Part shown: in pieces, positions 34,466-43,314 of the stretch
Layout of the letters: each line of letters begins with the position of its first letter
Position numbering within the stretch: position 1 is the stretch's first letter
Source of the DNA: Pusillimonas sp. DMV24BSW_D
Lineage (GTDB): Bacteria; Pseudomonadota; Gammaproteobacteria; Burkholderiales; Burkholderiaceae_B
DNA length: 64,000 bases
Reading direction: 5' to 3'
Assembly: GCF_011388195.1 (NCBI RefSeq)
Contig: NZ_CP049990.1
Coordinates: forward strand, 434,001-498,000
Translations under genes and position numbers: made by a program
The notes under the pieces: model-generated
The model's database searches: none
Seen by the model: only the letters and a program-made list of their open reading frames with translations
Told to the model about the DNA's origin: nothing

Positions 34466-35515
34466 TTAACCCACTTGCTTGCCGTACTTACCAATTAACT
34501 CAACTGCTGTGTCGTACAGCTTCTGACCATCAAACCCCTTATCAGACATATCAGCAATCCATTCACTATTCACTTGACCTGCAATGTCAATAAACTCAGA
34601 TGCTTGCTGGTCGGTGAAGGTGTAGATCTCATTGCCCCGGTCTTCAGCGGCTTTGCGCCCAACCGGGTCGGTGCTGGCGGTGGTGTCTCCGCACCACCCC
34701 GATGTTGCCAGGCCTGAGTTTGCATCCATCACTGCCTTTAACTCAGCGGGTAAGCCCGCATACTTTTGCTTGTTCATTGTCATGAGAAAAGGCGTGGTAT
34801 ACAGAGCGCCACTGTCTTTCGGGAATTGCGTGTGATACTTGCAAAGCTCATCAAGCTTAACGGAGGGTACCGTTTGCCAAGGCAACACAGCCGCGTCAAT
34901 AACCCCTTTCGATATTGCGTCGGGGATCCCCGGCAAAGGCAACCCTACCGGGGTTGCACCCACAGCCGCCAGCAACTTGGTCGTTTGACGGGTTGGGCCC
35001 CGAACTTTCATGCCTTTAAGATCAGCCGCTGAATGGATGGGTTTATTCTTGGAGTGGAAAACACCTGGCCCCGAAGTGTGCAAGGCAATTAAATGTGTTT
35101 CGTCGTACTCCTGGGCCGCGACAGTTTGCCCGTATTCCCAAAAAGCCATGGACGTTGCTTCGGGGTTGTTCATAATAAAAGGCAGCTCGAACACTTCCGA
35201 CCTGGGAAACCGCCCCGCACTGAGACCAGGCAATGTCCATATAACGTCAACCACACCATCGCGAACCTGATCATAAAGTTGTGGCGGTGTACCGCCCAAC
35301 TGCATGGATGGGTAGCCTTCAAACTTGATCATGCCGTTGGACTCATTGGTGACTTGTTCCATCCAGGGCATACAAAGCAATCGCCACGTGTCCGACTGTG
35401 GCGGCATGAAGGTATGAAACTTCAGAGTGACGGCTTGTTGAGCGAAAATACTAACAACCGGTGAGCCGATGGCTGCGGCGGCCAGGCTCGACTTTAAAAA
35501 GGTACGTCTGCGCAT
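34466..35515 (-). CDS. dctP: TRAP transporter substrate-binding protein, DctP-type
   Basis: A 349-residue periplasmic protein with a twin-arginine signal: MRRRTFLKSSLAAAAIGSP. The mature part has the TRAP solute-binding pattern, including a conserved Arg region in MKVRGPTRQTTKLLAA. GGAG precedes the ATG at 35515; the longer open frame to 35557 overlaps dctM and is less likely. It binds the imported carboxylate (probably an aromatic or related acid) and delivers it to the DctQ-DctM pair. Confidence 0.85.
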   Translation of the reverse strand: MRRRTFLKSSLAAAAIGSPVVSIFAQQAVTLKFHTFMPPQSDTWRLLCMPWMEQVTNESNGMIKFEGYPSMQLGGTPPQLYDQVRDGVVDVIWTLPGLSAGRFPRSEVFELPFIMNNPEATSMAFWEYGQTVAAQEYDETHLIALHTSGPGVFHSKNKPIHSAADLKGMKVRGPTRQTTKLLAAVGATPVGLPLPGIPDAISKGVIDAAVLPWQTVPSVKLDELCKYHTQFPKDSGALYTTPFLMTMNKQKYAGLPAELKAVMDANSGLATSGWCGDTTASTDPVGRKAAEDRGNEIYTFTDQQASEFIDIAGQVNSEWIADMSDKGFDGQKLYDTAVELIGKYGKQVG

Positions 35516-35532
35516 TATTGTCTCCTTGATTT

Positions 35533-36852
35533 TTAAGTTAGGTAATGCATTAACCACAACGCAATCTGCGGGAAAGCTAATACAAGAACAACACGAACAA
35601 CATCACTGACAAGGAACGGAAGCACCCCCTTATAGCTTTCCAAAATAGGTACATCTTTCGCCAACCCGTTCACAACGTAAACATTCAAACCAACAGGGGG
35701 GGTTAATAAACCAAATCCAATGGTGATCAACACCAGAATGCCGAACCAAAGTGCTATGTCCTCGGACGGCATACCAATATCCAGGCCCATCACAATGGGG
35801 AAGAAAATAGGCAGTGTTAGCAACATGACGGAAATTTCATCCATGATGGCGCCGGCAAACAGGTAGAACAGCAAGATAGCTGACACCACAAAATAAGGGG
35901 GCAACCCAAAATTGGTAATTTCAGCCGCCAATACCTGCGTTATCTGCGTAAGAGCCAGTGCCGCATTCATCATGTCGGCGCCCAGCAAAATCAGGAAAAT
36001 CATGGCGGTTGCGCCGGCGGTTTCCAGGAAGCACTGCCCAAACTTGGCGAGGGTCAGCTCCTTCTTTATGAGCGCCATGAAGAAAGTAGCCACCGCACCC
36101 ACAGCGGCACCATCGGTTGGCGTGAACCAGCCGCCGTAGATACCACCGAATACAAGCAGAAATATGAAAAAGATGGGCAGAACACGCCAAACGACCGGCC
36201 AACACATCACCCGGCCATTTTGTTCTTTCAGCGGTGCCTGCCCCGGCACCAGGCGAACATAAAGCGCAATGGCCAGCACGTAACCCAACATGGCCAGAAA
36301 CCCTGGCACCATAGCAGCGGCGAATAATTTAGCCAGGTTTTGCTCTGTCACAATGGCATACAGGACCAAAGGCACAGAAGGCGGTATTAAGAAACCCAAC
36401 ACGGCGCCCGCCGCCAGCGTACCCGTTGCCAGCTTTCCGGAATAGCCCTGCCGCTTCATTTCAGGATAGGCCACCGGGGTAATGGTGGCGGCAGTAGCAA
36501 CCGACGAACCACATACGGCGCCAAAGGCACCGCTGGCAATGACCGACCCCATTGCCAGCCCCCCTCGCAAACGTCGCGTCAGCGCACTGGCAAACTCGAA
36601 CAACGCCGCCGACAATCCCCCTTTGGAGGCGAACTGCCCCATAAGAATAAACAGCGGTATGACGGAAAGGTCGTAATTTGCAAAACGCGCAAATACGGCG
36701 GAGTTAAGATGATTTACCCATGGAAGCCAGCCTGTTTTGGTTAAATACCCAAAAGAACCCGCAACAAACATGGCAACGGCAATCGGCACCCTAATTGCCA
36801 TTAACACCAACATAATGGCAATCATCACCACCGCAACTTCAAGGCCGCTCAT
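35533..36852 (-). CDS. dctM: TRAP transporter large permease, DctM-type
   Basis: A 439-residue integral membrane protein with about twelve helices, typical of the ion-coupled large subunit: GAFGAVCGSSVATAATI, GFLIPPSVPLVLYAI and FGLLTPPVGLNVYVVNG. It overlaps the dctQ stop by 14 bases and lies just upstream of dctP. Uptake of the operon's substrate is driven by the sodium or proton gradient. Confidence 0.92.
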   Translation of the reverse strand: MSGLEVAVVMIAIMLVLMAIRVPIAVAMFVAGSFGYLTKTGWLPWVNHLNSAVFARFANYDLSVIPLFILMGQFASKGGLSAALFEFASALTRRLRGGLAMGSVIASGAFGAVCGSSVATAATITPVAYPEMKRQGYSGKLATGTLAAGAVLGFLIPPSVPLVLYAIVTEQNLAKLFAAAMVPGFLAMLGYVLAIALYVRLVPGQAPLKEQNGRVMCWPVVWRVLPIFFIFLLVFGGIYGGWFTPTDGAAVGAVATFFMALIKKELTLAKFGQCFLETAGATAMIFLILLGADMMNAALALTQITQVLAAEITNFGLPPYFVVSAILLFYLFAGAIMDEISVMLLTLPIFFPIVMGLDIGMPSEDIALWFGILVLITIGFGLLTPPVGLNVYVVNGLAKDVPILESYKGVLPFLVSDVVRVVLVLAFPQIALWLMHYLT

Positions 36853-37324
36853 AACAAGCCCCTTGCATTGCTACAACGCTCTGCCAAAAGGCAATGATGG
36901 CGGTCACACTCAAACTAGGCACAATAAACGAATACACGATCCAGTCGGGAAAGCCAAACATCATTGAGCTGGATTGGCTTTTATAGGCGCTTAGCCCCCC
37001 AATCGCTGTGCGCCACAGCAGTAGCGCCATGATCAGACCCATTAACAGCGACCCAAACCGATTCAAGGCATGCTGCGTCGAAGGGCGCGCGCCGGCCATA
37101 AAAAAATCAATTGTCAGATGCCCGCATCGCCATTGACAATAAGGCAGAAAAAGCGAAACAACCGTGCCCATGGCATAAGCGGTTAGCTCAAAATCACCAA
37201 CAAAAGAAACAGCAAAAACATTTCGAAGAACCACGCTCACACAGATAAACACAGCAACACAAAACAACGTGAGCCCACCGATCAAGGCGAAAATCTTGGC
37301 GATAAGTTCGAACACTTTGGCCAT
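36839..37324 (-). CDS. dctQ: TRAP transporter small permease, DctQ-type
   Basis: A 161-residue protein with four predicted helices and a conserved FELTAYAMGTVVSLFLPYCQ-like core, as in DctQ subunits. The ATG at 37324 (MAKVFELIAKIFALIGG) starts four bases after the CoA-transferase stop; the longer open frame upstream lies inside that gene. Pairs with dctM and dctP in one operon. Confidence 0.85.
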   Translation of the reverse strand: MAKVFELIAKIFALIGGLTLFCVAVFICVSVVLRNVFAVSFVGDFELTAYAMGTVVSLFLPYCQWRCGHLTIDFFMAGARPSTQHALNRFGSLLMGLIMALLLWRTAIGGLSAYKSQSSSMMFGFPDWIVYSFIVPSLSVTAIIAFWQSVVAMQGACYERP

Positions 37325-37328
37325 TTCG

Positions 37329-38522
37329 TTAACCCACCACTCGTTCCGTTCGCAATGTCTCAATATCTTCACCGCAATAACCAAGACTGGCCAATAACTC
37401 ATTGGTATGCTCACCCAACTGCGGGGGTGACTGACGAACACTGGGCCGGTGCCCGCCCATTGTGAATGGCAACAAGGGAACCTTTACCTTTTCGCCCCCG
37501 CTATCCGCGTCGGGTAGCGCAATTTCGCGCAATCCGCCAGACGCATTCAAATGGGGATCGTTGAATAAATCTTCTGGTTTGGTAATGGGAGCAAACGGCA
37601 AACCATGGGATTCAAATTTTTCTGAGATTTCGCCCGCTGTCATTTGTAAGAAGATCTGCTGGAGTTTGGGCAACAAGGTGTCCCTGTTCTGCACACGTTG
37701 ATTATTTGTGTTGTATGAAGGGTGGGTTTTCAACTCGGAGATACCGAAAGCGTCGCAGAAAACGGCCCATTGCGTTTCACTAACCACAGCAAGAAACACC
37801 TGCTCGTTGTTTTTTACGGTGAAAACGTCGTAAATACCCCAAGCCGATACACGCGCAGGCATTGGCGCCGCAGGCACCCCAGTTACTGCAAATTGCAGCA
37901 TGTGCTGGGCCACCAGAAACACATTATTCTCGAATAAGGCACTTTGTACTTTTTGCCCCTTTCCGGTCACGGCTCTTTGAAGCAGTGCGGCCATGGCACC
38001 TATCGAGCCAAACATGCCTCCCATAATGTCGTTAACCGATGAGCCGGCCCTTAGTGGGTCACCTGGTCGCCCCGTCATGTAAGCCAGCCCCCCCATCATT
38101 TGAACAACCTCATCAAGTGCGGTGCGATGCTCGTATGGCCCCGGAAGAAACCCCTGGTGACTCACATAAATAAGTTTCTGATTAATGGTCGACAAACTTT
38201 CATAATCTAAACCGAGCTTATGCATTGTGGAGGGCTTGAAGTTATGACTTACGATATCGGCTTTTGCGATTAGTTTCTTGGCAATTTCAAGCCCTTCAGA
38301 TTGATGGAGATCAATCGCGATACTTTTCTTGTTTCGATTGAATGCGGCGAAAAAACCGGCGCCTGAGCCTTTCAGTCGGCGCGTGTTATCTCCTTTCAAG
38401 GGCTCAATCTTGATCACTTCAGCGCCTAAATCACCCAGAACCAATCCACAGGTTGGCCCCATCACCATGTGGGAAAACTCTATTACACGAATTCCGTGTA
38501 GCGGCAGTATCTGTTCAGTCAT
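37329..38522 (-). CDS. CaiB/BaiF family (class III) CoA-transferase
   Basis: A 397-residue CoA-transferase of the formyl-CoA/carnitine type. N-terminal IRVIEFSHMVMGPTCG and EVIKIEP bind CoA; LAYMTGRPGDPLRAG followed by SVNDIMGG holds the probable nucleophilic Asp. It moves CoA between carboxylic acids. Together with the lyase gene upstream (8-base overlap, ATGACTGA) it would activate a branched dicarboxylic acid and then cleave it. The ATG at 38522 is used; extension to 38585 lies within the lyase gene. Confidence 0.83.
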   Translation of the reverse strand: MTEQILPLHGIRVIEFSHMVMGPTCGLVLGDLGAEVIKIEPLKGDNTRRLKGSGAGFFAAFNRNKKSIAIDLHQSEGLEIAKKLIAKADIVSHNFKPSTMHKLGLDYESLSTINQKLIYVSHQGFLPGPYEHRTALDEVVQMMGGLAYMTGRPGDPLRAGSSVNDIMGGMFGSIGAMAALLQRAVTGKGQKVQSALFENNVFLVAQHMLQFAVTGVPAAPMPARVSAWGIYDVFTVKNNEQVFLAVVSETQWAVFCDAFGISELKTHPSYNTNNQRVQNRDTLLPKLQQIFLQMTAGEISEKFESHGLPFAPITKPEDLFNDPHLNASGGLREIALPDADSGGEKVKVPLLPFTMGGHRPSVRQSPPQLGEHTNELLASLGYCGEDIETLRTERVVG

Positions 38523-39468
38523 GAGTTGGTGCCGTAAAGTTTTTTGGAATACCTGCCTGCGCAAGCATGCCGTACAGCGGTTCATCGGGTAATGCCGCTT
38601 CTATAACAGATCGGGCTGCCAGCAATTTGGGAAGATCAATTCCGGTATGAACACCCATTGCCTGAAACATGAAAGCGAGGTCTTCGGTAACCACGTTGCC
38701 CGTAGCGCCGGGCGCATAAGGACAACCGCCAAGCCCACCCAGCGAAGCATCGAACGTGCGTACACCTGCCTCATAGGCAGCCAGGCAATTGGCCAGACCC
38801 AACCCCAGAGTGTTGTGCAAATGGGCCGCGCCGGCATGCGACCCAATTTCTTGCTTTAGGCGTTTGAACAGCCGCTTGACCTGCGCGGGGTTGGCATAAC
38901 CTGCAGTGTCGGATAAACCGCACTCATCTACACCAGCCTCAGTTGCTGCAAGCGCAAGCTTCAGGACATCGTCTTCCGACACTGCGCCCTGTAGGGTGCA
39001 ACCGAACGCTGTCGATAACCCGACTTCGATTTTTGTCGTTGGTGACTCAGTGTTGCGCAAATGGACAATGTCGCGCACGGCACGAATCATCTCTTCAGGC
39101 GTTTTACGAACATTTGCCTGTGAATGAGCACGACTTACGGACACCGGAACGGTAATTTTGTGCGCTTTAGATTGAATGGCGGCACGAGCCCCTTGCAGGT
39201 TGGGAACTAGAACAACCACGCTTAAACCAGGCAATTCAAGCGCATGTTGCACAACCACATCGGTATCAGCCATTTGAGGTAAAGATCGGGCAGGCACAAA
39301 TGAACCCACTTCAATTTCTGCAACTCCGGCATCGTACATAGCCTTGATCCACCGAACCTTTTCATTCGTAGGCATCAGTGCCGCAATAGATTGCAGACCA
39401 TCACGAGGCCCTACTTCGCTAATGACAACGCTGTCCCGCACCTGCGATGTAGCCTGCTCATTTTTCAC
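38515..39468 (-). CDS. Hydroxymethylglutaryl-CoA lyase family protein
   Basis: A 317-residue TIM-barrel lyase of the HMGL-like family. It starts the barrel with VISEVGPRDGLQSI and has the signature GLGGCPYAPGATGNVVTED with the catalytic Cys, and HLHNTLGLGLAN with the metal His pair. The enzyme splits HMG-CoA to acetoacetate and acetyl-CoA; with the adjacent CaiB-type transferase a related hydroxyacyl-CoA substrate is possible. First gene of the leftward aromatic operon, facing the IclR gene. Confidence 0.87.
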   Translation of the reverse strand: MKNEQATSQVRDSVVISEVGPRDGLQSIAALMPTNEKVRWIKAMYDAGVAEIEVGSFVPARSLPQMADTDVVVQHALELPGLSVVVLVPNLQGARAAIQSKAHKITVPVSVSRAHSQANVRKTPEEMIRAVRDIVHLRNTESPTTKIEVGLSTAFGCTLQGAVSEDDVLKLALAATEAGVDECGLSDTAGYANPAQVKRLFKRLKQEIGSHAGAAHLHNTLGLGLANCLAAYEAGVRTFDASLGGLGGCPYAPGATGNVVTEDLAFMFQAMGVHTGIDLPKLLAARSVIEAALPDEPLYGMLAQAGIPKNFTAPTHD

Positions 39469-39498
39469 TTGCCCACCTTAATTAAAATTCTGTACAAT
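39469..39498 (+). promoter_or_regulatory. Candidate promoter for the IclR gene in the divergent region
   Basis: TTGCCC at 39469-39474 and TACAAT at 39493-39498 are spaced by 18 bases, and the IclR ATG is 66 bases beyond. The region also has TTCTGTACAATAGAAC, an imperfect inverted repeat (GTTCTATTGTACAGAA on the other strand) that could be the IclR binding site controlling both directions. Confidence 0.4.
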
Positions 39499-39563
39499 AG
39501 AACTGGTTTCTTTCTAATGGAATTATATCAAAAGGTTTTATTTATTAACCTAGCGTTTACCCT

Positions 39564-40286
39564 ATGCCAAAAAAACCAAAATCCCCCTCTGTCGCCGACG
39601 AAAATACACAGGTCGGTGCTGCATCGGTTAACCGAGCGCTCTCAATCCTGGCGGTATTCCAGAAAAGCCAACCTCGTCTTAGCCTGAGCGAAATTGCAGA
39701 ACAAACCAAGCTATACAAAAGCACTGTTTTGCGCTTGCTATCATCACTAATTAGCGCCAATTTCGTTCAACGATTTCCAGACGATCGCTACGGCCTGAAT
39801 TACGAGGTTGCTCGTCTTTATGAGGTTTATCGGGGCTCTTTTTCACTTGAGCAGGTTGTACAACCTGAGCTACAAGACTTGGTAAGCAAAACCGGAGAAA
39901 GCGCCGCATATCATGTTCGGCAAGGAGATATGCGTCTATGTTTATACCGTGTCGACTCACCCCACCCTATTCGCGACCATATCAAAGTAGGCGATGTTCT
40001 TCCGTTGAACCGGGGCGCAGGCGGGCGCGTATTAGTTGCGTACTCTGCGGAAATATCGCAACGCACGAACAAAGATGAGCAGATTTATCAGCAAATTCGT
40101 GAGCAAGGGTATTTCGCCGGCATTGGCGACCGAGATAGCGGAGTAGGCGGAATTTCCGCCCCCGTTTTTGATACGCGTGGCCATTTGGCGGGCGCAATTA
40201 CACTAACCATGCCGGCCGAACGCTTCAATGAGCAATTCATTACCGCAGTTATAGAGGCTTCTCGGCGTTTAGGCGCACGAATATGA
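39564..40286 (+). CDS. IclR-family transcriptional regulator
   Basis: A 240-residue regulator. The N-terminal winged helix (VNRALSILAVFQ, LSLSEIAEQTKLYKSTVLRLL) and the C-terminal effector domain (LNRGAGGRVLVAYS, GVGGISAPVFDTRGHLAGAITLT) are both complete. It is divergent from the HMGL-led operon, 95 bp apart, and very likely controls it in response to the aromatic substrate or a metabolite. Length is slightly short of the usual 250-270 but no part is missing. Confidence 0.88.
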   Translation: MPKKPKSPSVADENTQVGAASVNRALSILAVFQKSQPRLSLSEIAEQTKLYKSTVLRLLSSLISANFVQRFPDDRYGLNYEVARLYEVYRGSFSLEQVVQPELQDLVSKTGESAAYHVRQGDMRLCLYRVDSPHPIRDHIKVGDVLPLNRGAGGRVLVAYSAEISQRTNKDEQIYQQIREQGYFAGIGDRDSGVGGISAPVFDTRGHLAGAITLTMPAERFNEQFITAVIEASRRLGARI

Positions 40287-40316
40287 CACACATACCTCGA
40301 GGAACTCGCTAGCCTA

Positions 40317-42029
40317 TTAACTGACCTCGGTTCGCGGCCGGTTGGCCCGCCAGTGCACTGGCTCGGGCTTGAACTCTCCGGCCACCACGGCACGGGTGAG
40401 TTCGCGCTTCAGAATCTTGCCGCTGGCGGTCATGGGGAAGGCATCCACCACCAGAATGTATTCCGGCATGTCGTATTTCGACAGCCCGTTTTCATATAGG
40501 TACTGCAGAATGGAAACGTAGTCGGGCGCGGCTGTGCCTTCCCAAATTAAGGCCAGGCAGGCTTTTTCGCCCAGGCGGGGGTCGGGCACGGGGAATACGG
40601 CGGCTTTGCGAATCAGCGGGTAGCTGTGGGCCAGGTCTTCAATCAGGCCGGGGTAAATATTGCGCCCGCCGCGAATGACCATTTCTTTCTTGCGGCCCAC
40701 AATGCGCAGGCAGCCCGATTCGTCAATGGTGCCCAGGTCGCCGGTTAGGAACCAGCCCTGGTTATTGAATGAGGTTTCGGTGGCGGTTTGGTTGTCGAAG
40801 TAACCTAGCATTAACAGGCCGCCGCGGCCGCCCAGCTCGCCGATTTCGCCGGTTTCGGCTTCAATGTCGGGGTTGTCCTGGCGCCAGATGCGGGTTTCAT
40901 AGCCCTGGCAGCAACGCCCGCAGGTACCCACAATAATGGGTTCGGGGTCGGCCGGCTGGGTGTAATGGTGCGAGCCGTTTTCGCTCATGCCGAAGGTGTT
41001 TTGTGGTTTAACGCCCAGGTTGAAAAATTCCTGCGCCACCCAGGGGGGAATAACGGAGCCCGACAAATAAAACACTTCTACGTCGCCCAGCGATTTCAAA
41101 TTACGTGTGCGGGCTTCTTTCAACAGGTCGATACCGTGGGTGGGCACGCCCAGCAAGTAGGTGGCTTTAGAGACCAGAATCCAGTCCATCCATTTGGCCG
41201 GGTCCGACGAGTCGCTGACCACCAGTTCGGCGCCGGTCACAATCGATTGCTCCAGCGCCACGGTGCCAATATGGTGGCTCATGGCGCTTAGGGTCAGCAT
41301 AATAGTGTCGGCGGTGTGGCCCCAGTCGGCCACCATGGCACGGCCGTTGGCCAGCAAGGTGTTGTCGCTGTGCATCACCCCTTTGGGGTTGCCGGTGGTG
41401 CCCGAAGTAAAGGCCAGGTACAGCACCTTGTCGGGGTCGTTATCCACGGGGCTTTCAATAAGGGGGGCGTCGGGCGAGGGGTAACCGGATACCGGCGCCG
41501 GCTCAGCCGAACCGGCTGCGGTGCCGGGTATATTTGCCTGGGCGCCGTCTTCACCCACCAGCATAATTTGCTTCAGCGAGGCAATATCGGCGATGCGGTC
41601 AAGAATGGATTTGCCGGTGAGGTCGGCCGCGTAACCCGGCTGGGTAAACAAAACTTTACAACGCACCTGGTTCAGCAGGTTCACAATATCCTGCACGGTA
41701 TGGTTTTTATGCAACGAAGGGCAGCATACGTAGCCGTTTCGGGAACAGGCCAGAAAGATCACCACGCTTTCAACGCAACTGGGCAACCACACGGCCACAC
41801 GGTCGCCGCGCCGCAGGCCCAACTGATGCAGGGCGCCGGCCACGCGGGTGACTTCTTCCTGAAATTGCGGCCAGGTTAGGCGCCGATGCTTATCGCGCAC
41901 GGCGTACCCTTCGGGATACCGTTTGGCGTTACCTTCCAGCAGCGAGTAGAACGTGTCGTTTTGCCACACGCCACTGTCGTAGTATTCGCGTGCCTGACGC
42001 GGATTGTGCATCGTTAATAAAGTATTCAT
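40317..42029 (-). CDS. AMP-dependent acyl/aryl-CoA synthetase
   Basis: A 570-residue ANL-family ligase activating a carboxylic acid as its CoA thioester with ATP. The AMP-binding loop is LAFTSGTTGNPKGVMHSD; FYLSGSVIPPW and TFGMSENG lie in the acid pocket; LTGDLGTIDESGCLRIVGRKKE and a C-terminal TASGKILKREL carry the catalytic lysine. It resembles alicyclic or aromatic acid ligases (AliA-like) rather than acetyl-CoA synthetase. It is divergent from the CBS gene; a palindrome shared with two other promoters of this region lies between them. Convergent with the IclR gene. Confidence 0.87.
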   Translation of the reverse strand: MNTLLTMHNPRQAREYYDSGVWQNDTFYSLLEGNAKRYPEGYAVRDKHRRLTWPQFQEEVTRVAGALHQLGLRRGDRVAVWLPSCVESVVIFLACSRNGYVCCPSLHKNHTVQDIVNLLNQVRCKVLFTQPGYAADLTGKSILDRIADIASLKQIMLVGEDGAQANIPGTAAGSAEPAPVSGYPSPDAPLIESPVDNDPDKVLYLAFTSGTTGNPKGVMHSDNTLLANGRAMVADWGHTADTIMLTLSAMSHHIGTVALEQSIVTGAELVVSDSSDPAKWMDWILVSKATYLLGVPTHGIDLLKEARTRNLKSLGDVEVFYLSGSVIPPWVAQEFFNLGVKPQNTFGMSENGSHHYTQPADPEPIIVGTCGRCCQGYETRIWRQDNPDIEAETGEIGELGGRGGLLMLGYFDNQTATETSFNNQGWFLTGDLGTIDESGCLRIVGRKKEMVIRGGRNIYPGLIEDLAHSYPLIRKAAVFPVPDPRLGEKACLALIWEGTAAPDYVSILQYLYENGLSKYDMPEYILVVDAFPMTASGKILKRELTRAVVAGEFKPEPVHWRANRPRTEVS

Positions 42030-42092
42030 TGAAAATTGGATTCCTGGGCGCGTGGCGGCTACTATTTACGGAATGCGAGGCCGCTGATAAGA

Positions 42093-42113
42093 TACTATTT
42101 ATAGTAAGACAGT
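42093..42113. promoter_or_regulatory. Candidate operator between acyl-CoA ligase and CBS gene
   Basis: TACTATTTATAGTA at 42093-42106 is a palindrome with six-base arms, followed by AGACAGT. The run ATAGTAAGACAGT (42101-42113) is repeated exactly at 57331-57343 upstream of the Liv binding-protein gene. A weak rightward promoter (TTTACG at 42065, TAAGAT at 42088, 17 apart) overlaps it. It may control either or both divergent genes. Confidence 0.45.
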
Positions 42114-42159
42114 GCGCTTATTTTACACAGGAGTCATACGACTCACAACAGGAGGCATC

Positions 42160-42630
42160 ATGCGCGTCATCGACATACTTCGCACCAAACCGGGCGTGCT
42201 TTACACAACTTCCCCCGACACCCCCATTAGCAAAGCCCTGCTGAATATCGCCAACCACGACGCCGGCTCGCTGATTGTGATGAAAGACAACCGCCTGGTG
42301 GGCTTGTTGTCGTTCCGGGAAATTATCAATATGCTGGCGCTTCAGCTTGCCCCGCAAGGTGGCGAGGGGGCCATTGATTTGCAATCGCTTAAAGTGAAAG
42401 ACGTGATGAACAGCCAACCTGTTGTGATTGACCCACAAATGGACCTGCATACATTACGCGGCCTTATGGTGAGTTTACGCCAGCGCTTTATGCCGGTAGT
42501 GGAAAAAGACGTGGTCATTGGCGTGTTGTCTTTCTACGATGTGGCCAAAGCCGTTCATGAAAGCCAGGAAGCGGAAAACCGCTACCTGAAAGCCTACATT
42601 AACGACCAGCACGAAGCGCCGCAGCCTTAA
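42160..42630 (+). CDS. Tandem CBS-domain protein
   Basis: A 156-residue cytoplasmic protein with two CBS domains: the first from VLYTTSPDTPISKALLNIA, the second from VKDVMNSQPVVIDPQMDLH to FMPVVEKDVVIGVLSFYDV. Such stand-alone pairs bind adenosine nucleotides and regulate partners. ATG at 42160 is preceded by AGGAGG at the ideal distance, so the 48-base longer open frame is rejected. It is divergent from the CoA ligase and converges on the carbonic anhydrase gene. Confidence 0.85.
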   Translation: MRVIDILRTKPGVLYTTSPDTPISKALLNIANHDAGSLIVMKDNRLVGLLSFREIINMLALQLAPQGGEGAIDLQSLKVKDVMNSQPVVIDPQMDLHTLRGLMVSLRQRFMPVVEKDVVIGVLSFYDVAKAVHESQEAENRYLKAYINDQHEAPQP

Positions 42631-42642
42631 TGGCGGCGTTTG

Positions 42643-43281
42643 TTATTCATTCACGCAAGGTTCAAATTTACCGGTGTGCGGGTTACGTACAAACAGCACA
42701 CCGGTGGCCACGCCGAAATATGCGGCGTGCAGCATCAGTTCGCCGCTTTCCACACGGCGGCGAATAAACGGAAAGGTCAGCAGGTTGTGCATGCTTTCTT
42801 CCGCCACCGCCAATTCCAGCCGCTTCAGGTCTTGGGCGTAGTCGCCGGTTGACGGGCCCAGGCGCTCGGCCACGGGCTCGATTTGCGACATCCATTTACG
42901 AATGAATTCACCCTGGCTTAACGGCGCAGCCTGGTCGTGAAAGGCTTTTACGCCCCCACACGACGCATGGCCCAGAATCACAATGTGTTTCACGTTCAGG
43001 CCGTTCACCCCGAACTCGATGGCGGCGCTGGTGCCGTGATACGACGACTCCGTATCGGGGTCGAACGGCGGCACCAGGTTGGCCACGTTACGCACCACAA
43101 ACATTTCTCCCGGCCCCGCGTCGAAAATAGCTTCCGGCGACACGCGCGAATCGCAGCACCCAATCAGCATGATTTCCGGGCGCTGCCCTTTTTCAGCCAA
43201 TTGGTGGTAGCGGTTGCTTTCGGTTTGAAAGCGGCCGTCGAGAAATTGTTGATACCCTTCAGTGAGTCGTTGCGGAAACAT
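42643..43281 (-). CDS. can: Beta-class carbonic anhydrase
   Basis: A 212-residue zinc enzyme converting CO2 and bicarbonate. Zinc ligands and catalytic Asp are in CCDSRVSPE and HIVILGHASCGG, with VVRNVANLVPP between. The gene is 33 bp after pntB on the same strand and in the same run of genes as a biotin-dependent carboxylase. A bicarbonate-supplying role for that carboxylase is a reasonable inference. Confidence 0.92.
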   Translation of the reverse strand: MFPQRLTEGYQQFLDGRFQTESNRYHQLAEKGQRPEIMLIGCCDSRVSPEAIFDAGPGEMFVVRNVANLVPPFDPDTESSYHGTSAAIEFGVNGLNVKHIVILGHASCGGVKAFHDQAAPLSQGEFIRKWMSQIEPVAERLGPSTGDYAQDLKRLELAVAEESMHNLLTFPFIRRRVESGELMLHAAYFGVATGVLFVRNPHTGKFEPCVNE

Positions 43282-43314
43282 AAAAGCCCATGTCGTTTAT
43301 TTTTAAAAGTTCGG

